Below, piece after piece: positions 18,473 through 28,643 of a DNA stretch of 64,000 nucleotides. Source of the stretch: Thioclava nitratireducens (GTDB lineage: Bacteria > Pseudomonadota > Alphaproteobacteria > Rhodobacterales > Rhodobacteraceae); NCBI RefSeq assembly GCF_001940525.2, contig NZ_CP019437.1:2777501-2841500 (forward strand), read 5' to 3'. How positions within the stretch are numbered: position 1 is the first letter of the stretch; every line of letters starts with the position of its first letter. A program made the translations under genes and the position numbers. The notes under the pieces are model-generated. The model was not told the origin of the DNA and ran no database searches. It saw only the letters and a program-made list of their open reading frames with translations.

Positions 18473-18591
18473 GCCGGGAAAAGCGGCCTTCCAGTGAAAG
18501 GACGCCCCGGCGAACGCCCGGACTGCAATCGAAAGGCCGGGCAGCAACTCTGTAGCGACTGAGGGACGCGTCCGAGCCCCATAGAGACGCC

Positions 18592-19764
18592 CTACCCGGC
18601 CTGCTGCGTCACGTCGTGGCCATAAATCCAGTCGAAACGCCCGACCAGCCGCTCCGGAGTGAACCGGGAGGCGGCACGCAAAGCGAGATGACCCAAGGTG
18701 CGCGGAGCTCCTGACAGGTGATAATTCCGCGCGTTCTTGTTCGCCGCGGCCACGATCCGGTCACAGCGATCCCAGCGCGCATTCTGATAGGCCGCGAAAG
18801 CCAGCTCGTCGGTCTCGTGATTGGCAAGCGCCTCGGCCAGAACCCAGGCATCCTCCATCGCCATCACGGCACCCTGCGCAAGGAAAGGCAGAGTGGGATG
18901 CGCGGCGTCGCCCAGAATCGCGATACCGGGCGCGAACCAGCGCTCGGCCACAGGGTGACGGAACAGGCCCCATAGGTTAACTTTCTCGGCCTGATCGAGC
19001 CAGCCGCGCACGGTCGGGCAGAAATCCTCGAAGGCGGTGCGCAGATTGATCGGATCATCCTCGAGCGCCCAGCTCTCCTCGACCCAGCGATGCCGCTCCT
19101 CGACCGCCACGATATTGCGCAGCCCCCGGCCCAGCGGATAGCTCACAAGGTGCTTGCCTGCGCCCATGAAGACCTGCGCGATCTTCGGCTCGGCATCGTC
19201 GCACGGCACCAGCGCGCGCCACGCCACCTGATGGGTGAAGAAGGGCGCCACGCGCCCGTTGAGCGCCTCGCGCGCCTTGGAATTCAGCCCGTCCGCGCCG
19301 ATCAACAGGTCGGTCTCGATCTGTGCACCCTGCTTGGTGTGCAAGACCGGATGCGGCCCCGACAGGTCCACCCGCTCGATCTGTTGCAGAAGACGGATCT
19401 TTACACCGGCCTCGCGCGCGCCTTCGGCCAGCAGTTCGATCAGCCGGGCGCGGTGGACGAAATGGTAATCGGCATCGGGCCGCAACCGCGCCATGTCGAG
19501 CTTGGCCACCTGGCTCCCGGTCTCGCCATCGACGAGCCGCACCGCCTCGGCGCGCGGCCCCGCCGCCTCCAACGCCTCGCCCAGCCCCAGCGCGCGCAGC
19601 ACAGCCGCCCCGTTGGGCGAAACCTGCAGCCCGGCGCCGACCTCGCGGATCGCCTCGGCCTGTTCGAGCACCTCGACATCCGCGCCGCGCATCGCCAAGG
19701 CCCGCGCCACTGTCAGCCCCGCGATCCCCGCACCCAGAACCGTAACCTTGCGCCCGATCAGCAT
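18592..19764 (-). CDS. FAD-dependent monooxygenase, salicylate-hydroxylase-like
   Basis: 390 residues from the ATG at 19764, preceded by a perfect AAGGAGGT. The Rossmann GxGxxG motif is VTVLGAGIAGLTVARALA at 8-25, the DG motif is LLIGADGLNSKARE, and the GD motif is GIAILGDAAHPTLPFLAQGA. This is the PheA/UbiH class of aromatic hydroxylases using FAD, NAD(P)H and O2. The substrate is unknown; salicylate or 3-hydroxybenzoate type compounds are usual. No catabolic neighbours are present, so it may act on a quinone or other aromatic. Confidence 0.88.
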   Translation of the reverse strand: MLIGRKVTVLGAGIAGLTVARALAMRGADVEVLEQAEAIREVGAGLQVSPNGAAVLRALGLGEALEAAGPRAEAVRLVDGETGSQVAKLDMARLRPDADYHFVHRARLIELLAEGAREAGVKIRLLQQIERVDLSGPHPVLHTKQGAQIETDLLIGADGLNSKAREALNGRVAPFFTHQVAWRALVPCDDAEPKIAQVFMGAGKHLVSYPLGRGLRNIVAVEERHRWVEESWALEDDPINLRTAFEDFCPTVRGWLDQAEKVNLWGLFRHPVAERWFAPGIAILGDAAHPTLPFLAQGAVMAMEDAWVLAEALANHETDELAFAAYQNARWDRCDRIVAAANKNARNYHLSGAPRTLGHLALRAASRFTPERLVGRFDWIYGHDVTQQAG

Positions 19765-19784
19765 GGGACCTCCTTGAAAAGCGA

Positions 19785-19811
19785 ACACCGGCACCTTGGC
19801 GGTGCCGGTGT
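19785..19811 (-). terminator. Terminator of dksA
   Basis: A perfect 11-bp stem, ACACCGGCACC with GGTGCCGGTGT, and on the minus strand a TCGCTTTTC tail. It lies between the dksA stop and the start of the monooxygenase gene. Confidence 0.85.
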
Positions 19812-19887
19812 CGAAATGTTTTGCGCGCCTTCCCGCCCGAAGGCAACGCGCGTTTCGTTCTCCGACACGCGCAATCCGCGCGTGGGA

Positions 19888-20310
19888 TCAATCGTCGCGA
19901 TGCACCCGCTCGCGGCGCTCGTGCTTCTCCTGCGCTTCCAGCGTCATCGTCGCGATCGGACGCGCATCGAGACGCTTGAGCGAGATCGGCTCCCCGGTCT
20001 TTTCGCAATAACCGTATTCGCCATTCTCGATACGGCGCAGCGCCGAGTCGATCTTGCTGACCAGCTTGCGCTGACGGTCGCGGGTGCGCAGTTCCAGCGC
20101 ACGATCGGTTTCCTCGGAGGCGCGGTCGGCAATATCGGGCACGTTGCGCGCCGATTCCGCGAGACCTTCCAGCGTTTCAGCGGATTGTTCGAGAAGTTCG
20201 GCCTTCCACGCCAGAAGCTTTCTGCGGAAATATTCCAGCTGCCGGTCATTCATGAAGGGTTCATTCTCGGCCGGACGATAATCATCCGGAAGGAAAACTT
20301 CTGCTCTCAT
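19888..20310 (-). CDS. dksA: RNA polymerase-binding transcription factor DksA (zinc-less type)
   Basis: 140 residues from the ATG at 20310 (MRAEVFLPDDYRPAENEPFM). The coiled-coil has the tip region DIADRASEETDRALELRTRDRQ; the C-terminal globular part reads YGYCEKTGEPISLKRLDARP. Only the first zinc cysteine, C102, is kept; the other three positions are T105, T123 and A126, so it should not bind zinc like E. coli DksA. This fits the known Rhodobacter DksA type. DksA acts with ppGpp in the secondary channel of RNA polymerase. Longer in-frame starts up to 20448 are not supported. Confidence 0.95.
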   Translation of the reverse strand: MRAEVFLPDDYRPAENEPFMNDRQLEYFRRKLLAWKAELLEQSAETLEGLAESARNVPDIADRASEETDRALELRTRDRQRKLVSKIDSALRRIENGEYGYCEKTGEPISLKRLDARPIATMTLEAQEKHERRERVHRDD

Positions 20311-20548
20311 ACCTGCCCTCTCTTCCGGGCCGGGGGCGCCACCATGATCGTCATTCGCCATCGGCCAACTCTCCTCGGGCGCTCCAATACCCCAAGAACA
20401 CAGGGTTGTCACGTCCGCATTCACCATCACTGCGCGTTTCCTCATCAATTCTTACGCCTGGGTTGCGGCAGCATTTTGGCGCAGATAGGTTGCAAACGAT
20501 TTGCGCAAGATCATTGCGTAGCGATCTCGAAACCGGAGCGTATCCCCA

Positions 20549-21391
<843 letters not shown>

Positions 21392-21452
21392 CGCCCCGGA
21401 ACCCAATCACCCCGCTCACGTTGCCCCACCTGCTCACCAGAAAGGAGACCCC

Positions 21453-22454
21453 ATGACCGACAGATACGAACTCCCGCACCCGATCGGCATGGGGGGCGTT
21501 GCGCTTGGCAACGAGTTCCGCGTCACGACAGACCGGCAGGCGGCGGACACGCTCGAGGCCGCGTGGGAAGCGGGCATCCGCTATTTCGACGTGGCGCCGC
21601 ATTACGGCGTCGGCTTGGCCGAACGCCGCTACGGGCAGTTCCTGCATCACAAGCCGCGCGAAAGCTTCGTGCTCAGCTCGAAAGTCGGGCGGCTCCTGAA
21701 AGCGGGGCCCGAGCATCGCAATCAGCAGCTCATGCCCTACTCCCCCTCGCCCAATATCGAGGTCTACGACTACAGCCGCGAGGGCACGCTCCGCTCGATC
21801 GAGGACACGTTGCAGCGCACCGGGCTCGACAGTCTCGACGTGGTCTTCGTGCACGACCTCTCGCCCGATAACGGCGCGCTGCCGAAGAACTGGCTGGAGC
21901 TGTGGCCCGAGGCGGTCGAGGGCTGTTTCGCGACGCTGAGCGAGCTGCGTGACCAAGGGGTCATCAAGGCATGGGGCATGGGCGTGAACCGACCCGAGCC
22001 GATCCTGAAATCGATGGAAGACAGCGATCCGGATCTGCACCTGATGGCGAGCCAGTATTCGCTGGTAGAGCATGACCACGCGGTCGAGACGGTCTTCCCG
22101 GCGGCGCGCAAGCACGGCAACAGCTTCGTCATCGGCTCGGCGCTGAATGCGGGCTTCCTCGCGGGGCTGCACCGTTACCATTATGGCGACAAGAACAGTG
22201 TCATCGCGAAAGAGCGGATGGAGAAGCGCGATCGCCTGAGAGAGGTGGCCTTCGATCATGGGGTGAATCTGCTCGCGGCTGCGTTGCAATTCGCGAAAGC
22301 GCCGGATGTGGTGCAGACGGTGGTGGTGGGGCTTGGACGTCCCGACGAGGCGATCGACGACGTGGCGGCGATGAACATGCCGATCCCGGCGGAGTTCTGG
22401 CAGGACCTGCGCGGGGCCGGGCTGATCCACAAGGATGCGCCGGTGCCCGGCTAA
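21453..22454 (+). CDS. Aldo/keto reductase (aldose/pyridoxal dehydrogenase-like)
   Basis: 333 residues, TIM-barrel aldo/keto reductase. The catalytic tetrad is present: D46 and Y51 in YFDVAPHYGVG, K77 in SSKVG and H134 in VFVHDLS. The sequence pattern resembles the D-threo-aldose 1-dehydrogenase / pyridoxal 4-dehydrogenase branch, using NAD(P). The natural substrate cannot be fixed. AGAAAGGAG precedes the ATG. It may be co-transcribed with the MoxR gene 61 bp upstream and ends in its own terminator. Confidence 0.88.
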   Translation: MTDRYELPHPIGMGGVALGNEFRVTTDRQAADTLEAAWEAGIRYFDVAPHYGVGLAERRYGQFLHHKPRESFVLSSKVGRLLKAGPEHRNQQLMPYSPSPNIEVYDYSREGTLRSIEDTLQRTGLDSLDVVFVHDLSPDNGALPKNWLELWPEAVEGCFATLSELRDQGVIKAWGMGVNRPEPILKSMEDSDPDLHLMASQYSLVEHDHAVETVFPAARKHGNSFVIGSALNAGFLAGLHRYHYGDKNSVIAKERMEKRDRLREVAFDHGVNLLAAALQFAKAPDVVQTVVVGLGRPDEAIDDVAAMNMPIPAEFWQDLRGAGLIHKDAPVPG

Positions 22455-22479
22455 GGCGTGAATAGGGGAAAGCACGAAG

Positions 22480-22514
22480 AAGGGCGTCGCGGGTCGATCC
22501 GGCGGCGCCCTTTT
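22480..22514 (+). terminator. Terminator of the aldo/keto reductase gene
   Basis: AAGGGCG (22480-22486) with CGCCCTT (22506-22512), extended by four inner pairs, then TTTT. Nine bases further the convergent 71-residue gene ends. Confidence 0.75.
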
Positions 22515-22522
22515 CCATGAGA

Positions 22523-22738
22523 TCACATGCGCCGCGTGATCCGCGCCGCTTTGCGCGCGCGTTTGACCGCCTCGCGTGCGGTTTGGGCCTGCTTGCGCTC
22601 CTGCGCCGTCATCGGGCTCGCGCTCTTGCCCTTGCCGCCGCGCTTCGAAGCCATGCCGATGCCCTTGTTGATCCCCCAGTTGATCCCCCGGCGCAGGAAC
22701 ATCCGGATGACCATGTTGATGATCTGGTTGAAGTTCAT
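22523..22738 (-). CDS. Small basic conserved-looking protein of unknown function
   Basis: 71 residues from the ATG at 22738 (MNFNQIINMVIRMFLRR). The first half is amphipathic (IINMVIRMFLRRGINWGINKGIG as a possible membrane-binding helix) and the second half is strongly basic and helical (ERKQAQTAREAVKRARKAARITRRM). It lies 14 bp after the scpB stop on the same strand, so it is probably the last gene of the argS-scpB operon. I do not recognise a named family. The Arg/Lys-rich tail could bind nucleic acid or anionic lipid. Confidence 0.7.
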   Translation of the reverse strand: MNFNQIINMVIRMFLRRGINWGINKGIGMASKRGGKGKSASPMTAQERKQAQTAREAVKRARKAARITRRM

Positions 22739-22752
22739 CGGATATCCCCCTG

Positions 22753-23418
22753 TCAATCCTCGAACAATTCGGACTGGCCGGTCTGGACCTCGTCCTCCTC
22801 GCCCTCCTCGTCGTCGTCCGAGCCTGCACCCGGAAGGGGGCGCGAGTCCAGCAGGCCTGCGGCGCGCAGCTCCTTGAGACCCGGCAGGTCGCGGGCGCTC
22901 TCGAGGCTGAACTGGTCGAGGAATTCCTGCGTCACGACGAAGGTGACGGGTCGGCCCGGCGTCATGCGGCGCCGACCGAAGCGGATCCATTCCATTTCCA
23001 GCAACTGGTCGATCGTGCCGCGCGAGACGGCGACGCCGCGGATTTCCTCGATCTCGGCGCGGGTGACCGGCTGGTGATAGGCGATGATCGCCAGCGTCTC
23101 GACCGCGGCGCGGGAAAGCTTGCGCTCCTCAACCGTCTCTTTCTGCATCAGGAAGGCGAGATCGGGCGCGGTGCGCACGGCCCAGGCGTCGCCGACCTTC
23201 ACCACCCGCACGCCGCGCCCCTCGTAGCGCTTGCGCAGGTGCACCAGCGCCTCGGCGGGGTCGCAACCATGCGGCATCCGTTCTTCCATCTCGCGGATGC
23301 GGACGGGTTCGGCAGAGGCGAAGAGGATCGCTTCGACCATCCGCTCCTGCTCGGCAATGGGCGGCGCGGCAAAGAGGGTTTCTTCTTTTTCTTCGGTCTG
23401 TTCCGGCTCGTCGTTCAT
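22753..23418 (-). CDS. scpB: Segregation and condensation protein B
   Basis: 221 residues from the ATG at 23418. Two winged-helix repeats are visible (VEAILFASAEPVRIREM and LSRAAVETLAIIAYHQPVTRAEIEEIRGV, followed by LLEMEWIRFGRRRMTPGRPVTF). The C-terminus is a long acidic tail rich in Asp/Glu. ScpB binds ScpA and SMC in the condensin-like complex that organises and segregates chromosomes. It overlaps scpA by 4 bp. Confidence 0.96.
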   Translation of the reverse strand: MNDEPEQTEEKEETLFAAPPIAEQERMVEAILFASAEPVRIREMEERMPHGCDPAEALVHLRKRYEGRGVRVVKVGDAWAVRTAPDLAFLMQKETVEERKLSRAAVETLAIIAYHQPVTRAEIEEIRGVAVSRGTIDQLLEMEWIRFGRRRMTPGRPVTFVVTQEFLDQFSLESARDLPGLKELRAAGLLDSRPLPGAGSDDDEEGEEDEVQTGQSELFED

Positions 23419-24197
23419 GTCTTCTTCCGGATCGAAATGGGTTGGAACGTATCGCTCTGGCGCAGCTCGATCTGGCCTTGCTTGGCCATCTCCAGCGAGG
23501 CCGCGAAAGTCGCGGCAGTGGCCGAGCGTCGGCGTTTGGGGTCGGCGGTCCACCCGTCGGGCAGGAAGGTGGTCAGCTCCGACCAGCCACCGGCGAAACC
23601 GATCAGACTGCGCATCCGGTCCAGCGCCTCCTCCATCGTGAAGACATTAGTCCGATCGAACGCATAGGGGCGGAATTCATCGCGCGTGCGGATGCGCGCA
23701 TAGGCCTGCATCAGGTCCATCAGCGAGGCCGAATAGGTGACCTTGCGGACGCGCTCGACCTCTTCCGAGATGCCGCGCGCGAAGGTGTCGCGCCCCAGCC
23801 GGTCGCGCGCCATCAGCTGCGCCGCCGCCTCGCGCATCGCCTGCAGGCGTTCCAGCTGGAAGGCGAGGTGCTCGGCCAGATCCTCCGCCGAGGGGCCTTC
23901 GGCCTCGGGGTCAGGCGGCAGCAGAAGCCGCGATTTCAGGAAGGCGAGCCAGGCCGCCATCACGAGGTAATCGGCGGCCAGCTCGATGCGCAGCGCCTTG
24001 GCGCGTTCGACGAAGGCCAGATATTGCTCTGCCAGTTGCAGCACGGAGATCTTGCGCAGATCGACTTTCTGGCTGCGCGAGAGCGTCAGCAGCAGGTCGA
24101 GCGGGCCTTCGAACCCGTCGACATCGACGATCAGCGCCTCGGCCTGAAGCCGATCCGCGACCGTTTGCGAGTCGAACAGATTTTCGGTGTCACTCAT
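23415..24197 (-). CDS. scpA: Segregation and condensation protein A (kleisin)
   Basis: 260 residues. The kleisin N-terminal helical domain has VDGFEGPLDLLLTLSRSQKVDLRKI at about 26-50, and the C-terminal winged helix includes TAATFAASLEMAKQGQIELRQ. ScpA bridges the SMC heads with ScpB. It overlaps nagZ by 8 bp upstream and scpB by 4 bp downstream, so translation is coupled across the operon. Confidence 0.96.
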   Translation of the reverse strand: MSDTENLFDSQTVADRLQAEALIVDVDGFEGPLDLLLTLSRSQKVDLRKISVLQLAEQYLAFVERAKALRIELAADYLVMAAWLAFLKSRLLLPPDPEAEGPSAEDLAEHLAFQLERLQAMREAAAQLMARDRLGRDTFARGISEEVERVRKVTYSASLMDLMQAYARIRTRDEFRPYAFDRTNVFTMEEALDRMRSLIGFAGGWSELTTFLPDGWTADPKRRRSATAATFAASLEMAKQGQIELRQSDTFQPISIRKKT

Positions 24198-25191
24198 CCA
24201 TGCCGCCGCTCAAGAGTGCCTCAAGTTCGGCATCGAGCGCGGCCATGTCAACTGTCTCGGGCGGCAAGCGCCGGTCCAGCGCGGCCTCGGCGCGGGCCTG
24301 TGCGGCCTCGCTCATCGCCGGGGCGGCCATCGCCACCTCTTCCATCGCGGGCATGTCGCCCTTGCAATGGAGCACCAGATCGCAGCCCGCCGCCAGCGCG
24401 GCAGCCGTGCGTGTCCCGAAGCCGCCCGCCAGCGCCTCCATCCCGATATCGTCGCTCATCAGGAGCCCGCCGAAGCCGATCTCCTCACGGATCATCTTGA
24501 TGATCTTCGCGCTCTGCGTCGCGGGAGCCACGTCGAGCGCGGTGAAGCGGATATGCGCCGTCATGCCCAGTGGCAGATCGGAAAGCGCCTTGAACGGCGC
24601 GAAATCAGTCGCGATCAGATCGGCCTTCGAGGCCTCGACCACCGGCAAATCCTTGTGGCTGTCCGAAATCGCCCGACCGTGGCCCGGAATATGCTTGATC
24701 ACCGGGAGCACGCCGCCCGCCAGCAGCCCCTCGGCCGTGGCGCGGGCATTGGCGATCACCGTCGCCGCATCCTTGCCCAGACAACGGTTTTGCAGGAAGG
24801 GATGGGTCAGAAGCCCCGCGATATCGCAGGTGGGCGCGCAGTTCACGTCAATGCCGACCGCGCGCAGCTCCTCGGCCATGATCCGCGAGCGCAGCCAGAA
24901 GGAGCGCGGTGCCTGCGCCCCTGCCTGCTTCGCCTGCTCCAGCGGCGGCAGCCATTCGCGCCACTGGGGCCCGCGCAGCCGCTGCACCCGCCCGCCTTCC
25001 TGATCGATCAGAACCGGCGCATCGCGCCCCACCGCCCCGCGCAGAGCGTCGGTCAGACGCGTGACCTGCTCGGGCGTATCGATATTGCGCGAGAACAGGA
25101 TGAAGCCCCACGGATCGGCCTCGCGGAAGAAATCCCGCTCATGCGCGGAGAGCTCGGTCCCCTCGCAGCCGAAGATCGCCGCGACGCCCAT
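24190..25191 (-). CDS. nagZ: Beta-N-acetylhexosaminidase
   Basis: 333 residues from the ATG at 25191, a glycoside hydrolase family 3 enzyme. It has IDQEGGRVQRLRGPQ, the KHIPGHGRAISDSHKDLPVV loop carrying the catalytic Asp-His dyad, and LLMSDDIGMEALAGG with the nucleophile Asp. NagZ removes GlcNAc from muropeptides in the cytoplasm during peptidoglycan recycling. The start codon overlaps the SPOR gene stop (TGATG). A longer in-frame start at 25383 would run through the SPOR gene. Confidence 0.95.
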   Translation of the reverse strand: MGVAAIFGCEGTELSAHERDFFREADPWGFILFSRNIDTPEQVTRLTDALRGAVGRDAPVLIDQEGGRVQRLRGPQWREWLPPLEQAKQAGAQAPRSFWLRSRIMAEELRAVGIDVNCAPTCDIAGLLTHPFLQNRCLGKDAATVIANARATAEGLLAGGVLPVIKHIPGHGRAISDSHKDLPVVEASKADLIATDFAPFKALSDLPLGMTAHIRFTALDVAPATQSAKIIKMIREEIGFGGLLMSDDIGMEALAGGFGTRTAAALAAGCDLVLHCKGDMPAMEEVAMAAPAMSEAAQARAEAALDRRLPPETVDMAALDAELEALLSGGMDE

Positions 25192-26255
25192 CAGCGTGCC
25201 TGCGTCGGGATGCAGTTCTGCCGCTCGGCCACGAGGGCCGCGCAGAACTGGCGCGCTTCGGTCACGTCGTCGAAGCCCGCGACGCGGAGGCGATAGAAAT
25301 CGCGCCCGCCGGAGCTCGCCTTCTGGATCACGCGCTTCTTGTCGGTCATCAGCGCGTCGAAGCGCTTGGCGATCCGGTCCCATTCGCCCTTCGCCGCCGC
25401 TGCCGTATCGAAGGCGCCGACCTGCACGAGGCGCGTGCCCGCCGACAGTTCGGACGGGTCGAGATCGACGACGCCAGCCTCCGCTTGCCCGGCCGACATC
25501 TGCTTCGTCACCGCCTGCTCCAGCGCCGCCGCCAGCAGCTGATCGCGCATCGGTTTGGACTGCGGGCGCGGCGAGCGCGAGACGCCCGGCACGGAGGCCG
25601 GGATCACACCGCTGACTGCGTCGCTCTCGGGGGCTGCGTCCTGCGCGACCGCATCGGGGCGCGTCTCGGGCATGGCCGGGCTCATCAATGCGGGCTCGAC
25701 GGGAATGTCGGGTGCATCCTTCACCTGCGACGGATCGGCATTGAGCGCGGCAGGCTCGAGCGCCGCAATCGCCGCCTCCACGGCAGGGTTGGACGCTGGG
25801 TTGGATCCGTCACCCGCGCCAGACGCATCGCTCGCCACCTGCGTTTCCGCCGCCAGCTCGCCCATCGGCTTATCTTCGTCGGTGAACCCTTCCGGGCTTG
25901 GCGCGAGAGTCACTTTCTCAGGTGCAGGTGCCGCCTGCCCCGTGCCGGCCACGTCGTTGACAGCCAGACCGGTATGGCGCGCAAGTTCGCCGCCCGGGTC
26001 TTCGGGCGCGATCCGGGCGGGCCCGTCCATCGCGCGGATCACCGGCACGCCGTTCAGATCGCGCATCGCCAGCTTGTACCCCCAGACCACCAGACCCGCG
26101 ATCATCGCGACCGAAGTCAGTGCCCCGGCCACGTTGACCCAGCGCGACACGACACGCGGCGCGCGCTCTGGAACGGGATCTTCGGGATGCGCGTAATGGG
26201 GCTGCGGGTGTTCATGCCCGTAACCCCCACTCTCGCGGTAGTCGTAGGTCGTCAT
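25191..26255 (-). CDS. SPOR-domain inner-membrane protein
   Basis: 354 residues: a short cytoplasmic N-terminus rich in His/Pro/Tyr, one transmembrane helix (about 40-62, VNVAGALTSVAMIAGLVVWG), a long low-complexity Pro/Ala/Asp periplasmic linker and a C-terminal SPOR domain (about 276-354, including RLVQVGAFDTAAAAKGEWDRI). SPOR domains bind denuded glycan strands at the division septum. The genes between argS and nagZ suggest a role in cell-wall turnover at division. The architecture matches FtsN-like proteins but the family is too broad for a firm name. Confidence 0.9.
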   Translation of the reverse strand: MTTYDYRESGGYGHEHPQPHYAHPEDPVPERAPRVVSRWVNVAGALTSVAMIAGLVVWGYKLAMRDLNGVPVIRAMDGPARIAPEDPGGELARHTGLAVNDVAGTGQAAPAPEKVTLAPSPEGFTDEDKPMGELAAETQVASDASGAGDGSNPASNPAVEAAIAALEPAALNADPSQVKDAPDIPVEPALMSPAMPETRPDAVAQDAAPESDAVSGVIPASVPGVSRSPRPQSKPMRDQLLAAALEQAVTKQMSAGQAEAGVVDLDPSELSAGTRLVQVGAFDTAAAAKGEWDRIAKRFDALMTDKKRVIQKASSGGRDFYRLRVAGFDDVTEARQFCAALVAERQNCIPTQAR

Positions 26256-26329
26256 GCTCGTCGCCTCGCCGCCGGTTGCCCGGCCTTGCCCGGTTGACCC
26301 GGAATTTGCCTGTTCCCGGCGGCGTGCGT

Positions 26330-28075
26330 TCAGCGCATCTCTTCAGCCGGGGTCACGCCAAGAATACCAAGACCGGCGGAAATGACAACGGCACAGGCTC
26401 GTGCGAGGGCGATTTTCGCCGCCGATGCGGCCTCGTCGCCCTCCTGCAGGAAGCGCAGGGACGGCTCGTCATTGCCACGGTTCCACAGGCTGTGCAGATC
26501 CGAGGCGAGATCGTAGAGGTAGAAAGCCACCCGGTGCGGCTCGTTCGCGCGCGCCGCGATCTCCAGAAGACGCGGCCATTCGGCGATCTTCTTGACCAGT
26601 TCGAGCTCGGACGGATGCCACTCGCCGGACAGATCGACCTCGGCGAGACGCGCATCGGACATGTCCCAGCCCGCTTCCGCCGCCTTGCGCAGCACCGAGC
26701 AGACCCGGGCATGGGCATATTGCACGTAGAAGACCGGGTTGTCCTTGGACTGCTCGAGCACCTTGTCGAAGTCGAAATCCAGCGGCGCGTCGTTCTTGCG
26801 GGTGAGCATGTGGAAGCGGGTCACATCCGCGCCCGCCTGCTCCACCACGTCGCGCAGCGTCACGAAAGTGCCCGCGCGCTTCGACATCTTGAAGGGCTCG
26901 CCGTTCTTGAACAGCTTCACCAGCTGGATCAGCTTGATATCAAGCGTCACCTTGCGATCCGACAGCGCAGCCACGGCTGCCTTCATCCGCTTCACATAGC
27001 CGCCATGGTCGGCACCGAAGACGTCGATCAGCAGATCGTAGCCACGATCGATCTTGGTCCAGTGATAGGCGATATCGGGGGCGAAATAGGTCCATGAGCC
27101 GTCCGACTTCTTCACCGGGCGGTCCACGTCATCGCCATATTCGGTCGAGCGGAACAGGGTCTGCTCGCGCTCCTCCCAATCCTCGGGCAGTTTGCCCTTC
27201 GGCGGGTCGAGCACACCCTCGTAGATCAGGCCCAGATCCTCGAGCCGCTTCAGCGCCGCCTCGATCTGGCCGGTGCCGTAGAGCGATTTCTCGGAGGAGA
27301 AGACATCCATTTTCACGCCGAGACAGGCGAGGTCCTCGCGGATCATCTCCATCATCTGCTCGGTCGCGAATTCGCGGATATCTTCGAGCCAGTCTTCCTC
27401 GGGTTTGTCGAGCAGGCTCTCGCCATACTTGGCCTTGATCGCCTCACCGACCGGGATCAGGTAATCGCCGGGATAGAGCCCCTCGCGAATTTCCGGCTCG
27501 AGGCCACAGGCTTCGCGATAGCGCTCATAGGCGGAGCGGGCGAGCACATCGACCTGCGCGCCGCCATCGTTGATGTAATATTCCCGCGTGACGTCATAGC
27601 CCGCGAAATCCAGCAAGCTTGCCAGCGCATCGCCGAAGACGGCGCCGCGGGTATGGCCGACATGCATCGGGCCGGTCGGGTTCGCGGAGACATATTCCAC
27701 GTTCACCTTCACGCCGCGGCCCAGATCGGAGCGCCCGTAATCCGCGCCCTCTTTCAGAACGGCGTGGGTCACATCAGCCCAGACCTTCGGATCGAGGCGC
27801 AGGTTGATGAAACCGGGACCGGCGACATCGGCGCTGACGATCCGGTCATCTGCGGCCAGCTTGGCCGCCAGCGCCTCGGCGATGTCGCGCGGTTTCGACT
27901 TGGCGGGCTTGGCCAGCACCATCGCGGCGTTGGTCGCCATGTCTCCATGCAGCGGATCGCGCGGCGGCTCCACCGCGACGTTTGCGTAGTCCAGCCCCTC
28001 GGGCAGCGCGCCTTCGGAAACCATCTGATCGAGTGCCGCAATCACCGCGGCGCGGATGTCGGAAAACAGGTGCAT
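26330..28075 (-). CDS. argS: Arginyl-tRNA synthetase
   Basis: 581 residues from the ATG at 28075, which has AAGGA at a good distance; an in-frame ATG two codons earlier (28081) is too close to that site. The class I HIGH motif is [17 protein letters not shown], and the KMSKS-equivalent is FKMSKRAG. The N-terminal Add-1 domain and C-terminal DALR anticodon-binding domain are both present. It heads the argS-SPOR-nagZ-scpA-scpB operon, a conserved order in the Rhodobacterales. Confidence 0.98.
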   Translation of the reverse strand: MHLFSDIRAAVIAALDQMVSEGALPEGLDYANVAVEPPRDPLHGDMATNAAMVLAKPAKSKPRDIAEALAAKLAADDRIVSADVAGPGFINLRLDPKVWADVTHAVLKEGADYGRSDLGRGVKVNVEYVSANPTGPMHVGHTRGAVFGDALASLLDFAGYDVTREYYINDGGAQVDVLARSAYERYREACGLEPEIREGLYPGDYLIPVGEAIKAKYGESLLDKPEEDWLEDIREFATEQMMEMIREDLACLGVKMDVFSSEKSLYGTGQIEAALKRLEDLGLIYEGVLDPPKGKLPEDWEEREQTLFRSTEYGDDVDRPVKKSDGSWTYFAPDIAYHWTKIDRGYDLLIDVFGADHGGYVKRMKAAVAALSDRKVTLDIKLIQLVKLFKNGEPFKMSKRAGTFVTLRDVVEQAGADVTRFHMLTRKNDAPLDFDFDKVLEQSKDNPVFYVQYAHARVCSVLRKAAEAGWDMSDARLAEVDLSGEWHPSELELVKKIAEWPRLLEIAARANEPHRVAFYLYDLASDLHSLWNRGNDEPSLRFLQEGDEAASAAKIALARACAVVISAGLGILGVTPAEEMR

Positions 28076-28166
28076 TCTCATTGTCCTTATTTGCGCTCTC
28101 CCCTGCCAGAGCGCGCAGGTCGCGTCAATGGCCCGAGCGGGGGTCAAGCGGCGACCGAGACGGCGC

Positions 28167-28197
28167 GGGCGGCCCGGCATCGCCTGCCGGACCGCCC
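28167..28197 (-). terminator. Hairpin after glcG
   Basis: GGGCGG and CCGGCA (28167-28179) pair with TGCCGG and CCGCCC (28185-28197), with one C/A mismatch, 24 bp past the glcG stop. There is no U-run. Confidence 0.45.
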
Positions 28198-28220
28198 GAA
28201 ATCAAACCTTGGCAGGGTGA

Positions 28221-28643
28221 TCAGTCCTCGGCGGTGAAGCCCGCGGCTTCGATCCCGGCCACGGCCACCTTGGCGTCATTGTCCGAGGTATCGCCTGTCA
28301 CGCCCATTGCACCGATCACCGCGCCGCTCTCGTCGCGGATCAGCACGCCGCCGGGCACGGGGCAGGTCTTGCCGTCATAGATGCCGTTCACCGCGGCCAT
28401 GAAATAGGCCTGCGCCTCGGCCCGCGCCATCTGCGCCTTGCCGCCCATCCCCAGCATCACCGCGCCGTAAGCCTTGGCTTGCGCAATATCGAAGCGGCCC
28501 GGCGCCGCGCCATCGGCGCGCGCGAAGGCCAGCGGGTGGCCGCCCGCATCCAGCACGATGGCTGAAAGCGGTTTCAGCCCGTCCTCCGCGCCTTGCGCCA
28601 GCGCGGTCTCGATCATCTTCTGCGCCTGTTCGAGCGTGATCAT
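28221..28643 (-). CDS. glcG: GlcG/HbpS family protein (DUF336)
   Basis: 140 residues from the ATG at 28643, preceded by AAGGAGG. The family signatures are [21 protein letters not shown] near residues 26-46 and [23 protein letters not shown] near 96-118. HbpS/GlcG proteins form octamers and some bind heme or cobalamin-like ligands; in glycolate operons the role is unknown. The start overlaps the glcB stop by 4 bp, which supports the GlcG assignment. No signal peptide is present, so this copy is cytoplasmic. Confidence 0.88.
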   Translation of the reverse strand: MITLEQAQKMIETALAQGAEDGLKPLSAIVLDAGGHPLAFARADGAAPGRFDIAQAKAYGAVMLGMGGKAQMARAEAQAYFMAAVNGIYDGKTCPVPGGVLIRDESGAVIGAMGVTGDTSDNDAKVAVAGIEAAGFTAED

